This document shows positions 13,532 through 20,198 of a stretch of 20,938 bases of DNA, one piece after another. The translations under genes and the position numbers were made by a program. The notes beneath the pieces are model-generated. The model saw only the letters and a program-made list of their open reading frames with translations, was not told the origin of the DNA and searched no databases. Source of the DNA: Brachyspira sp. CAG:484. GTDB lineage: Bacteria; Cyanobacteriota; Vampirovibrionia; Gastranaerophilales; Gastranaerophilaceae. The stretch covers positions 21,082 through 42,019 of the forward strand of contig HF989716.1 in NCBI GenBank assembly GCA_000431315.1. Direction: 5' to 3'. How positions within the stretch are numbered: position 1 is the stretch's first letter; every line of letters starts with the position of its first letter.

Positions 13532-15076
13532 ATGGTAAATAAAGTAACAACAGCATCTGTTATCGGTCTGAACGCATATAGAGTTGACGTTGAAACCGAT
13601 GTAATTAATTCACTGCCGGGAGTTTCTATTGTAGGTCTGCCTGATGCTGCAATTAATGAAGCAAGAGCAAGGGTGCGTTCTGCTATAAAGAATTCAAATC
13701 TTACGTTCCCGGATAAAAAAGTTGTTATTAATCTTGCACCAGCAGATTTAAAAAAAGAAGGTACAATATTTGACCTTCCGATAGCTGTCGGAATTTTGAT
13801 TGAAGAATGTACAATTGATAAAGAAAAAATAAAAGATTACGGGTTTGCCGGAGAATTATCTCTAGACGGAAGCCTCAGAGGTATAAACGGAGTTTTGCCT
13901 ATAGTTTTAGGCTTTAAAGAAGCCGGGATAAAAAACGTAATAGTTCCGTCACAAAACATAAAAGAAGCAGCACTCGTTGAAGAGATTAATGTTTACGGAG
14001 CTGAAACACTCTCGGATGTAGTAAACCATTTTCTTGAGAATCCGATTCCGCCGACAAAAATTAATTCCTCTAAATACCTACAGGAAAATTCAGAGGATAA
14101 ATTTTTATATGACTTCAAAGATGTAAAAGGGCAGCATAAAGCAAAACGTGCTCTTGAAATTGCAGCAGCAGGTGGACATAATATGCTGATGGTGGGTTCG
14201 CCCGGTTCAGGCAAAACACTTATGGCAAAGTGTTTTGCATCAATTCTTCCGCCTCTTGATATGAAGGAAGCAATAGAACTCACAAAAATTTATAGCATCT
14301 CAGGTCTTTTGCCTGCAGAAGAACCGCTTATGACAAAACGTCCGTTTAGAGCTGTTCACCACACAGCATCTGCAAACGGGATAATAGGAGGCGGCACAAA
14401 CCCGAAACCAGGGGAAATAACTCTTGCCCACAGAGGTGTTTTATTTCTTGATGAAATGGTTGAATTTCCAAGAAGCGTACTTGAGGTTCTCAGACAACCG
14501 CTTGAGGACAGCGAAATTGTAATATCAAGAGCCAAGCATTCAATTAAATATCCTGCTAAGTTTATGCTGCTGGGCGCTATGAACCCTTGCCCATGCGGTT
14601 ATTTAGGCGACAGGGAAAAGCAGTGCACCTGCTCAGAATACCAGATAAACCGTTATCTTGCAAAACTTTCAGGACCGCTTCTGGATAGAATTGATTTACA
14701 AATAGATGTTCCGCGCCTGACACCGGAAGAATTAATTAACACAAAAGCTGAAGAAGAGCCTTCCTGTGAAATACGGAAAAGAGTTATTAAAGCCAGAAAA
14801 ATTCAGGCAGAAAGATATAAAAACGAAAGCATACTAACAAACTCTGAGTTAACCCCAAAGCTTGTAAAAAAATACTGCAAAATTGATAAAGCATCCGAGG
14901 CAATATTTAAAGCTGCAATTGTAAAATACCAGCTTTCAGGCAGACGATATGACAGAGTGCTTAAACTTGCCAGAACAATAGCTGATCTTGCAGGTTCGGA
15001 ACAAATCACGCAGGAGCATCTTATGCAGGCGCTGCAATATCGTGTTTTTAACACCGCAGGAGTTTACCAGGGATAA
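13532..15076 (+). CDS. comM: ComM/YifB-family AAA+ ATPase
   Basis: ComM is a hexameric AAA+ helicase that promotes branch migration when incoming DNA is recombined during natural transformation; YifB is the family name in non-competent bacteria. The 514-residue protein shows the three expected parts: the N-terminal Lon-protease-like fold (SLPGVSIVGLPDAAINEARARVRSA), the magnesium-chelatase-type ATPase domain with Walker A GSPGSGKT (222-229) and Walker B LFLDE (304-308), and a cysteine cluster NPCPCGYLGD with C353, C355, C365 and C367. The sensor region GPLLDRIDLQIDVP and the C-terminal helical domain ending ALQYRVFN follow. Length is normal. GAGAT before the ATG is a weak ribosome binding site. 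No other competence gene is in view. Confidence 0.93.
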   Translation: MVNKVTTASVIGLNAYRVDVETDVINSLPGVSIVGLPDAAINEARARVRSAIKNSNLTFPDKKVVINLAPADLKKEGTIFDLPIAVGILIEECTIDKEKIKDYGFAGELSLDGSLRGINGVLPIVLGFKEAGIKNVIVPSQNIKEAALVEEINVYGAETLSDVVNHFLENPIPPTKINSSKYLQENSEDKFLYDFKDVKGQHKAKRALEIAAAGGHNMLMVGSPGSGKTLMAKCFASILPPLDMKEAIELTKIYSISGLLPAEEPLMTKRPFRAVHHTASANGIIGGGTNPKPGEITLAHRGVLFLDEMVEFPRSVLEVLRQPLEDSEIVISRAKHSIKYPAKFMLLGAMNPCPCGYLGDREKQCTCSEYQINRYLAKLSGPLLDRIDLQIDVPRLTPEELINTKAEEEPSCEIRKRVIKARKIQAERYKNESILTNSELTPKLVKKYCKIDKASEAIFKAAIVKYQLSGRRYDRVLKLARTIADLAGSEQITQEHLMQALQYRVFNTAGVYQG

Positions 15077-15181
15077 TCATCCTTAAATTGCCGGCTATAT
15101 ACAAGGAGCTCTGCGGGAGCGTGTCCGAGAAAAGTTCTATTGTTTGTCTATTTTTATAAACTGATATAGTAAAAATTTTAA

Positions 15182-15709
15182 CTATGTCAAATGCAGGAAA
15201 CCGGCAATTAATCCTGCTGCGGCAGAAAAGCCAAGGTAAAAGAGCGGATCTTTTTTCTTCTTAAAACTTATATATAATAATACACAAAACAGCACAGCAC
15301 CGAGAATACTAAAACTCTCGGCAAACATCCTCACTCCAACTGCAGCTAAAAGTCCGCAGCCGCCTGGTTTTAATCCATAGATAGCCGCTTGCACAGCGTG
15401 ATTTTCTTTAAACTTTTCCAGTAGTTTTGATACAATAATAACAAGCACATATGATGGCAGCACAACAGCTGTTGTAGCGATTAAGGAACCAAGCACCCCG
15501 GAAGTTGCAAACCCTGCAAATGTCGCAACGTTAACGCCTACAGGTCCGGGAGTAATAGATGACACAGCAACCATATCGGTTAGCTGCTTTGCGGTATACC
15601 AATGCTGGACTTCAGCTATATGATAAAGAAAAGGAAGTGTTGCATACCCCCCGCCAAAAGAGAATAAGCCGATATGAAAAAATTCCAGAAATAATTTCAG
15701 GTAAATCAT
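15182..15709 (-). CDS. chrA2: Chromate transporter family protein, second half-size subunit
   Basis: CHR-family membrane proteins export chromate or related anions; many have a single CHR domain and work as pairs. This 175-residue protein has the domain signature FSFGGGYATLPFL (about 16-28) and VSSITPGPVGVNVATFAGF (48-66), followed by four hydrophobic stretches. Its ATG overlaps the stop of the upstream chr gene in the four-base ATGA arrangement (15706-15709), so both are translationally coupled. Substrate specificity cannot be read from sequence and chromate itself may not be natural. The gene converges on comM. The symbol is descriptive only. Confidence 0.85.
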   Translation of the reverse strand: MIYLKLFLEFFHIGLFSFGGGYATLPFLYHIAEVQHWYTAKQLTDMVAVSSITPGPVGVNVATFAGFATSGVLGSLIATTAVVLPSYVLVIIVSKLLEKFKENHAVQAAIYGLKPGGCGLLAAVGVRMFAESFSILGAVLFCVLLYISFKKKKDPLFYLGFSAAAGLIAGFLHLT

Positions 15710-16260
15710 TCTTCACACCCCCTTCTTTTATTAGAAAAATATTTATAAATAACACCTGCAACTGCGGATGAAATTATTACAAATACCGGGGAAACATTAA
15801 AGCATGACAGAATAAATGCTGTCATGAATACAGTCATTGTAAACTTATCAACAACACTTTTATTCCACATTTCTTTAACAGCAAGCAGAATAAGAATAAC
15901 AACCCCGATGCCTACACCCCAGAAAATACTCTGGATAAACTTCAGATTAATAAGTTCTTCTAAAATTTTGGCAATTAAAATAATGGTAAGAAAAGCTGGA
16001 GTTATAATACCTGAAGCAGCAGCAAATGCACCCTTTTGCCTCAAAAGCTTGTAGCCGACAAAGATAGACATATTCGCGGCAATAATTCCAGGTAAACTCT
16101 GACCCAGTGCATAAAATTCACATAACTCATCATGAGTTGCCCATCCTTTTTTATCTACAAGTTCACTCTGAAGAAGCGGCAAAATAACATATCCCCCTCC
16201 AAGCAAAAGGGTTCCGACTTTAAAAAAAGTTTTATATATATTCCAAAATGTCTTTTCCAT
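15706..16260 (-). CDS. chrA1: Chromate transporter family protein, first half-size subunit
   Basis: The second member of a CHR-domain pair, 184 residues from the ATG at 16260. The family signature is GTLLLGGGYVILPLLQSELV, then ALGQSLPGIIAANMSIFVGY, with further membrane helices (FLTIILIAKILEEL, GVGIGVVILILLAV, FVIISSAVAGVIY). A longer TTG-started frame reaches 16296 but is unsupported. No Shine-Dalgarno is seen. Instead TATAAT (16273-16268) ends 7 nt before the ATG, which would place transcription start at or next to the start codon, suggesting a leaderless message. Its 3' end overlaps the second CHR gene by four bases, which fits a heterodimeric carrier. The symbol is descriptive only. Confidence 0.85.
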   Translation of the reverse strand: MEKTFWNIYKTFFKVGTLLLGGGYVILPLLQSELVDKKGWATHDELCEFYALGQSLPGIIAANMSIFVGYKLLRQKGAFAAASGIITPAFLTIILIAKILEELINLKFIQSIFWGVGIGVVILILLAVKEMWNKSVVDKFTMTVFMTAFILSCFNVSPVFVIISSAVAGVIYKYFSNKRRGCEE

Positions 16261-16267
16261 AAAATGA

Positions 16268-16296
16268 ATTATATACCAAGCCAACTCACTACACAA
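16268..16296 (-). promoter_or_regulatory. Candidate promoter for the chromate-transporter pair
   Basis: A perfect TATAAT (16273-16268) with a weak -35 TTGTGT (16296-16291) at 17 bp. The distance to the ATG at 16260 leaves no room for a ribosome binding site if this -10 is used. Confidence 0.4.
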
Positions 16297-16310
16297 GGGA
16301 AGTTTTTATC

Positions 16311-16339
16311 TTGAAATTTAGCAAAAATTATATTATAAT
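16311..16339 (+). promoter_or_regulatory. Near-consensus promoter of the disrupted prepilin gene
   Basis: TTGAAA (16311-16316, 5/6), exactly 17 bp, then TATAAT (16334-16339, 6/6). Expected start is near 16346, with the strong AAGGAAAGGAGAG ribosome binding site and the ATG at 16361 following. It is the best plus-strand promoter in the window. Confidence 0.8.
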
Positions 16340-16360
16340 TATAAGGAAAGGAGAGTACTA

Positions 16361-17157
16361 ATGCAAAACACAATTATAGCTTCAAAATCCCTGAGGGGGG
16401 GGGGGCTTAGGTAACGCCGGCGGGCTTTCTCACGCTTTGGGATTATCCCGGAATTCTGCATTTACTTTAGCGGAAGGTTCGCAAACCTGCTTTTACTTTA
16501 GCGGAAGTTTTAATCACACTGGGTATTATTGGTATTGTTGCTGCTATGACATTGCCTGCAGTAGTTTCAAACTATAAAAAACAAGAGGTAGTTACGCGTC
16601 TTAAAAAATTTTATGTAACTCTTAACCAGGCACTTCTTATGTCAGTATCAGAAAATGGTTCCATGGAATCCTGGGATTTTCCTGAAGCGCAGAATAACGG
16701 CAAACAAATGGATGAATTTGTAAATAAATATCTTTTTCCATATTTCAAAGGCTTACGCCGCTGCTCTTCAACAGATAACAAATGCAAAAAAATTGCTCAA
16801 AGATTACTTGGAAGCAGCCAGCCTGTATATATTTTTAGTGATGGCGGTTGTTTTTCAATGCTTAAAGGCGGCGGAAATGCTGACAGTGGAATGATGCACA
16901 TACAATACGATATTAATTGTCAGGCAAATCCAAACACATACAATCGTGATATTTTTGCTTTTACAATCTCATATAGAAGCGGCAAGTCATTTGTTCTTAA
17001 AGTAGGTTCAACTGCGACCTTTAATTTGAATGACAGAGATGAACTGCTTAACCAGTGCCAAAACAATGAGAACAGTCCGCATGCAAAAGGCGCTTGCGGT
17101 GCCTTAATATACTACGACGGGTGGGAAATTGCTGATGATTACCCTTACAAAATATAA
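16361..17157 (+). pseudogene. Type IV prepilin/pseudopilin-like gene with disrupted 5' end
   Basis: From about 16489 to the stop at 17157 the sequence encodes a prepilin-like protein: AFTLAEVLITLGIIGIVAAMTLPA, the cleavage motif plus hydrophobic N-terminal helix, then a polar cysteine-containing domain ending ALIYYDGWEIADDYPYKI. The ATG at 16361 has an ideal ribosome binding site and promoter but is in another frame. It reads MQNTIIASKSLRGGGLGNAG and stops at 16499-16501. The prepilin frame itself has stops at 16411-16413 and 16468-16470, and no start codon between the latter and the cleavage motif. A run of ten G (16395-16404) and a duplicated motif segment lie in between. It could be a recently inactivated gene, an assembly error at the G-run, or an unusual frameshifting arrangement. 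An ATG at 16546 lies within the hydrophobic helix and would not make a secreted pilin. Confidence 0.75.
16456..16507 (+). repeat. Direct repeat of the FTLAE-coding segment, 31-bp period
   Basis: TGCWTTTACTTTAGCGGAAG occurs at 16457-16476 and 16488-16507 with one mismatch (A/T); the preceding C is also shared. The period of 31 bp is not a multiple of three, so the two copies lie in different frames. Each would encode AFTLAE in its own frame. Confidence 0.9.
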
Positions 17158-17180
17158 GCTACTCATTTAATGTAGCTTTT
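17156..17180. terminator. Hairpin shared by convergent prepilin and atpC 3' ends
   Basis: AAGCTAC (17156-17162), 9-nt loop, GTAGCTT (17172-17178), then TT. It spans both stop codons, which are one base apart (TAA ending 17157, TAG complement at 17159). The U-run is short, so terminator strength is uncertain. Confidence 0.5.
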
Positions 17181-17551
17181 AACCTCGCCATAGCACGGGC
17201 CATAGCAGCTTCTGCTCTTTTAGCATCTATACAAGCCTCTTGCTCAGCTAATCTTGACTTTGCCCGGGCAAGGGCTTCCTTTGCCCTGGTAACATCAATC
17301 TGATCACCGCGTTCTGCAGTTGTAGTAAGAATGATACACTCATCATCTTTAAATTGTAAAACTCCGCCCATTGTTGTAAAAAATACAGGCTGATTGTTTT
17401 GTACAGCCTTAGTTACACCAATATCCAATGCTGACATAACAGGAACGTGATTTTTCAAGATACCAAATTCACCATCCACACCTTTAGTATAGATTTCATC
17501 AACATCTTCATCAAAAACAACTTTTTCATGTGTAATTATTTTTAAACGCAT
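17159..17551 (-). CDS. atpC: ATP synthase epsilon subunit
   Basis: The epsilon subunit couples the central stalk to the catalytic head of F1 and can inhibit hydrolysis through its C-terminal helices. The 130-residue protein has the beta-sandwich domain (MRLKIITHEKVVFDEDVDEI, DGEFGILKNHVPVMSAL) and a C-terminal two-helix region (ARAKEALARAKSRLAEQE, AAMARAMARLKA). Length is typical. It lies 16 nt after atpD on the same strand, without gamma, alpha or delta nearby. The ribosome binding site is weak: only AAGGTAAT precedes the ATG at 17551. Confidence 0.94.
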   Translation of the reverse strand: MRLKIITHEKVVFDEDVDEIYTKGVDGEFGILKNHVPVMSALDIGVTKAVQNNQPVFFTTMGGVLQFKDDECIILTTTAERGDQIDVTRAKEALARAKSRLAEQEACIDAKRAEAAMARAMARLKATLNE

Positions 17552-17567
17552 ATCATTACCTTACAGT

Positions 17568-18971
17568 TTAAAGAGTTTTAGCTTTCTCAACAGCCTCTTC
17601 AATAGTACCTACCATATAGAAAGCCTGTTCAGGAAGATTGTCATGTTTACCTTCAATGATTTCTTTAAATCCTCTGATAGTATCTTCAAGTTTTACATAC
17701 TTGCCTGAAATACCTGAGAACTGCTCAGCAACAAAGAATGGCTGAGAGAGGAATTTTTGAATTTTTCTTGCTCTGTTAACTGTTTCTTTATCCTCTTCAG
17801 AAAGCTCATCCATACCAAGAATTGCAATAATATCCTGAAGTTCCTTATATTTTTGCAGGATTTCAAGAACTTTTCTTGTAACATTGTAATGCTCTTCTCC
17901 GATAATATTAGGATCAAGAGCTCTTGAGTTTGACTCGAGCGGATCAACTGCCGGATAAATACCCAGAGATGCAATATTTCTTGACAATACAGTTGAAGCA
18001 TCCAAATGAGAGAAAGTTGTAGCAGGTGCAGGATCGGTTAAGTCGTCAGCAGGTACATAAATTGCCTGAACAGATGTAATTGACCCGTCTTTTGTAGAGG
18101 TAATTCTTTCCTGCAACTCGCCCATTTCATTGGCAAGTGTAGGCTGGTAGCCAACCGCAGAAGGAACACGTCCTAAAAGTGCTGATACCTCAGAACCTGC
18201 CTGAGTAAATCTGAATATATTATCAATAAATAATAATACATCCTGTTTAGAAAAATCCCTGAAATATTCAGCAGCAGTCAAAGCAGAAAGCCCTACTCTC
18301 ATTCTTGCTCCAGGCGGTTCATTCATTTGTCCGTAAATCAGTGCAACTTTATCTATAACATTAGATTCCTTCATTTCATTCCAAAGGTCATTGCCTTCAC
18401 GGGTTCTTTCTCCAACACCGCCGAAAACTGAAACACCTGAGTGTTCCTGTGCAATGTTATGAATTAATTCCATAATCAAAACTGTTTTACCAACACCGGC
18501 ACCGCCAAAAAGTCCGATTTTACCGCCTTTTTGATAAGGTTGAAGCAAGTCGATTGCTTTAATACCTGTTTCAAGAATTTCTATATTAGTATTCTGGTCA
18601 ACAAGCTTAGGAGATTCTCTGTGAATAGGAAGATAAGTTTCTGTTTCAACCGGACCCATTTCATCAACAGGTTCTCCGACAACATTCAAAATTCTTCCAA
18701 GAATAGGTTTGCCTACAGGAATTTTAATAGGTTCATTGGTATTTATAACTTTCATTCCTCTCTTCAAACCATCAGTAGAAGACATCGCAACAGTTCTTAC
18801 TCTGTTTGAACCAAGCATCTGCTGAACTTCTGCTACAAGATAGGTTCCGTCTTCACGCATAATGTGCAAAGCTGTATAAATCTCCGGCAAATCGTCCTGA
18901 TGGAACTCAACATCAATAACCGGACCAATAATTTTTGTAATTATACCTTCGTTTTTTGCTAATGTCTCCAT
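17568..18971 (-). CDS. atpD: ATP synthase beta subunit
   Basis: The catalytic subunit of F1. I start it at the ATG at 18971 (467 residues, METLAKNEGIITKIIGPVIDVEF) because AAAGGAGAGGGACAT precedes it; the frame open to 19025 is an extension into the promoter. Walker A is GGAGVGKT (156-163), the catalytic glutamate lies in GGVGERTREGNDLW (184-197), MNEPPGARMRVGL and DVLLFIDNIFRFTQAGSEVSALLGR follow, and the DELSEED lever reads MDELSEED. All are intact, so it should be active. The neighbours are atpC downstream and a divergent dnaJ upstream. The beta-epsilon pair on its own is the cyanobacterial and plastid arrangement. Confidence 0.97.
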   Translation of the reverse strand: METLAKNEGIITKIIGPVIDVEFHQDDLPEIYTALHIMREDGTYLVAEVQQMLGSNRVRTVAMSSTDGLKRGMKVINTNEPIKIPVGKPILGRILNVVGEPVDEMGPVETETYLPIHRESPKLVDQNTNIEILETGIKAIDLLQPYQKGGKIGLFGGAGVGKTVLIMELIHNIAQEHSGVSVFGGVGERTREGNDLWNEMKESNVIDKVALIYGQMNEPPGARMRVGLSALTAAEYFRDFSKQDVLLFIDNIFRFTQAGSEVSALLGRVPSAVGYQPTLANEMGELQERITSTKDGSITSVQAIYVPADDLTDPAPATTFSHLDASTVLSRNIASLGIYPAVDPLESNSRALDPNIIGEEHYNVTRKVLEILQKYKELQDIIAILGMDELSEEDKETVNRARKIQKFLSQPFFVAEQFSGISGKYVKLEDTIRGFKEIIEGKHDNLPEQAFYMVGTIEEAVEKAKTL

Positions 18972-18996
18972 ATGTCCCTCTCCTTTAATTATCTTT

Positions 18997-19025
18997 ATGC
19001 TACTACAAGAAAAAAAATTTAGCAA
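18997..19025 (-). promoter_or_regulatory. Probable atpD-atpC promoter
   Basis: Minus strand TTGCTA (19025-19020), 17-bp spacer, TAGCAT (19002-18997), each matching 4/6 consensus bases. Start would fall near 18990, about 19 nt before the ATG, leaving room for the AAAGGAGAG ribosome binding site. Confidence 0.4.
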
Positions 19026-19114
19026 TTAATAATGTGTTTTTCTTATCATTAAAAAATAATTAATTATTCAGACTATTTACAAATTTTATATTATATTATA
19101 AATAGGAGATAATT

Positions 19115-20164
19115 ATGGAATACAAAGACTATTATGAAATATTAGGCGTAAAAAGAGAAGCTTCTGATGCTGAAATAAAATCTGCATACAGAAAGCTTGC
19201 ACGCAAATACCACCCCGATGTAAATAAAACAAAAGAAGCAGAAAGCAAATTTAAAGATATAAATGAAGCCTACGAAGTTTTAAGTGACAAAGCAAAACGC
19301 CAGAGGTATGACAGTCTTGGTGCAAACTGGCAGGGAGGTCAGAGCTATACACCGCCGCCCGGATTTGAAAACTTTAACTTTGGAGGAGGACAAGGCGGAG
19401 CTTACCAGAGTTACAGTTTTAACGGTCAGGATCTTGGCGGATTTTCAGACTTTTTCAGTTCGTTATTCGGTGATATGATGATGGGCGGAGGAGCTTCCCG
19501 CGGGGCTCAGGGAATGAACTTTGGCGGATTTGATTTTGGCGGAGCCCAGCAGGCTTCTTCCGGTAGAAGAACACGCCAGACAAGAACACCTAAAGAAGAT
19601 TTGGATATAACAAAAAATCTAAATATTACGGCAAAAGATATTTTTAACCAGAAACCAGTTAGTGTAAGTTTTTCTGAAATGGAAAGGTGTACACAGTGTC
19701 CGCCCGGCGGGGGATATTGTTCTGCCTGCGGAGGCACAGGAATCAAAAATGTGACCAAATCCATAAAAGTTAAACTGCCCCCTGAAGTTAAGGAAGGGCA
19801 AAAAGTCCGGTTAAAAGGCGAAGGCAAAGTTGACGCATACGGACAGGCAGGAGATTTATATCTAATTATTCATTTTAAAGATGCAGAATACGAAATTGAC
19901 GGAACTGATTTAACAAAAGAAGTGGAAATAACACCGCCGGAAGCTGTTTTAGGCGCAAAAAAAGAAATTAAAACACTGCATGGAAATATTGGTATAAAAA
20001 TTCCTCCAAAAACTTCATCAGGTCAAATGCTAAGGCTTAAAAATTTAGGACTGCCGAAAAAAGCCGGAGGCTACGGCAACTTAAATGCTAAAATTAAAAT
20101 AGTCATACCAAAAGATATTTCTGCAAAACAAATTGAATTATATAAAAAAATTCAGGAAAGTTAA
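19115..20164 (+). CDS. dnaJ: DnaJ-type co-chaperone with reduced zinc centre
   Basis: J-domain proteins stimulate the ATPase of DnaK and hand over unfolded clients. The 349-residue product has a J domain (1-70) with the essential HPD at 33-35, a long Gly/Phe-rich region (about 73-150), and a C-terminal client-binding domain (163-349: GDLYLIIHFK, VEITPPEAVLGAKKEI, PPKTSSGQMLRLKNLGLP). Canonical DnaJ has four CxxCxGxG repeats making two zinc sites; here only C192, C195, C202 and C205 occur, enough for one zinc at most. It is therefore between DnaJ (type I) and CbpA (type II). TAGGAG before the ATG at 19115 is a good ribosome binding site. No grpE or dnaK is adjacent. Confidence 0.85.
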   Translation: MEYKDYYEILGVKREASDAEIKSAYRKLARKYHPDVNKTKEAESKFKDINEAYEVLSDKAKRQRYDSLGANWQGGQSYTPPPGFENFNFGGGQGGAYQSYSFNGQDLGGFSDFFSSLFGDMMMGGGASRGAQGMNFGGFDFGGAQQASSGRRTRQTRTPKEDLDITKNLNITAKDIFNQKPVSVSFSEMERCTQCPPGGGYCSACGGTGIKNVTKSIKVKLPPEVKEGQKVRLKGEGKVDAYGQAGDLYLIIHFKDAEYEIDGTDLTKEVEITPPEAVLGAKKEIKTLHGNIGIKIPPKTSSGQMLRLKNLGLPKKAGGYGNLNAKIKIVIPKDISAKQIELYKKIQES

Positions 20165-20191
20165 AAAGCGGTCTTTTTAAGACCGCTTTTT
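20163..20191. terminator. Bidirectional intrinsic terminator after dnaJ
   Basis: Arms AAAAAGCGGTCTT and AAGACCGCTTTTT with a 3-nt TTT loop. It lies between the dnaJ stop and the end of the convergent prepilin gene and can serve both. Confidence 0.93.
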
Positions 20192-20198
20192 AACTATA

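Noticed and set aside
15077..15181. Terminator between comM and the convergent chr genes
   Set aside because: Only a weak GCTC/GAGC pairing with wobble is present near 15108-15120 and no T-run follows directly.
15086..15209. AATTGCCGG (15086-15094) and CCGGCAATT (15201-15209) as ends of a small mobile element
   Set aside because: The second copy lies in the coding part of the chromate-transporter gene, there is no target duplication, and a 9-bp match at this distance can be chance.
16395..16404. G10 tract as a simple phase-variation switch for the prepilin
   Set aside because: I tested the three frames after the tract. Each meets a stop (16407-16409, 16411-16413 or 16499-16501) before the complete FTLAEVLITL frame, so changing tract length alone cannot restore the gene.
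16490..16501. Programmed -1 frameshift at CTTTTA just before the TAG, joining the ATG frame to the prepilin frame
   Set aside because: The sequence is not a proper slippery heptamer and the join would lose the residues around the cleavage site, so it is not convincing.
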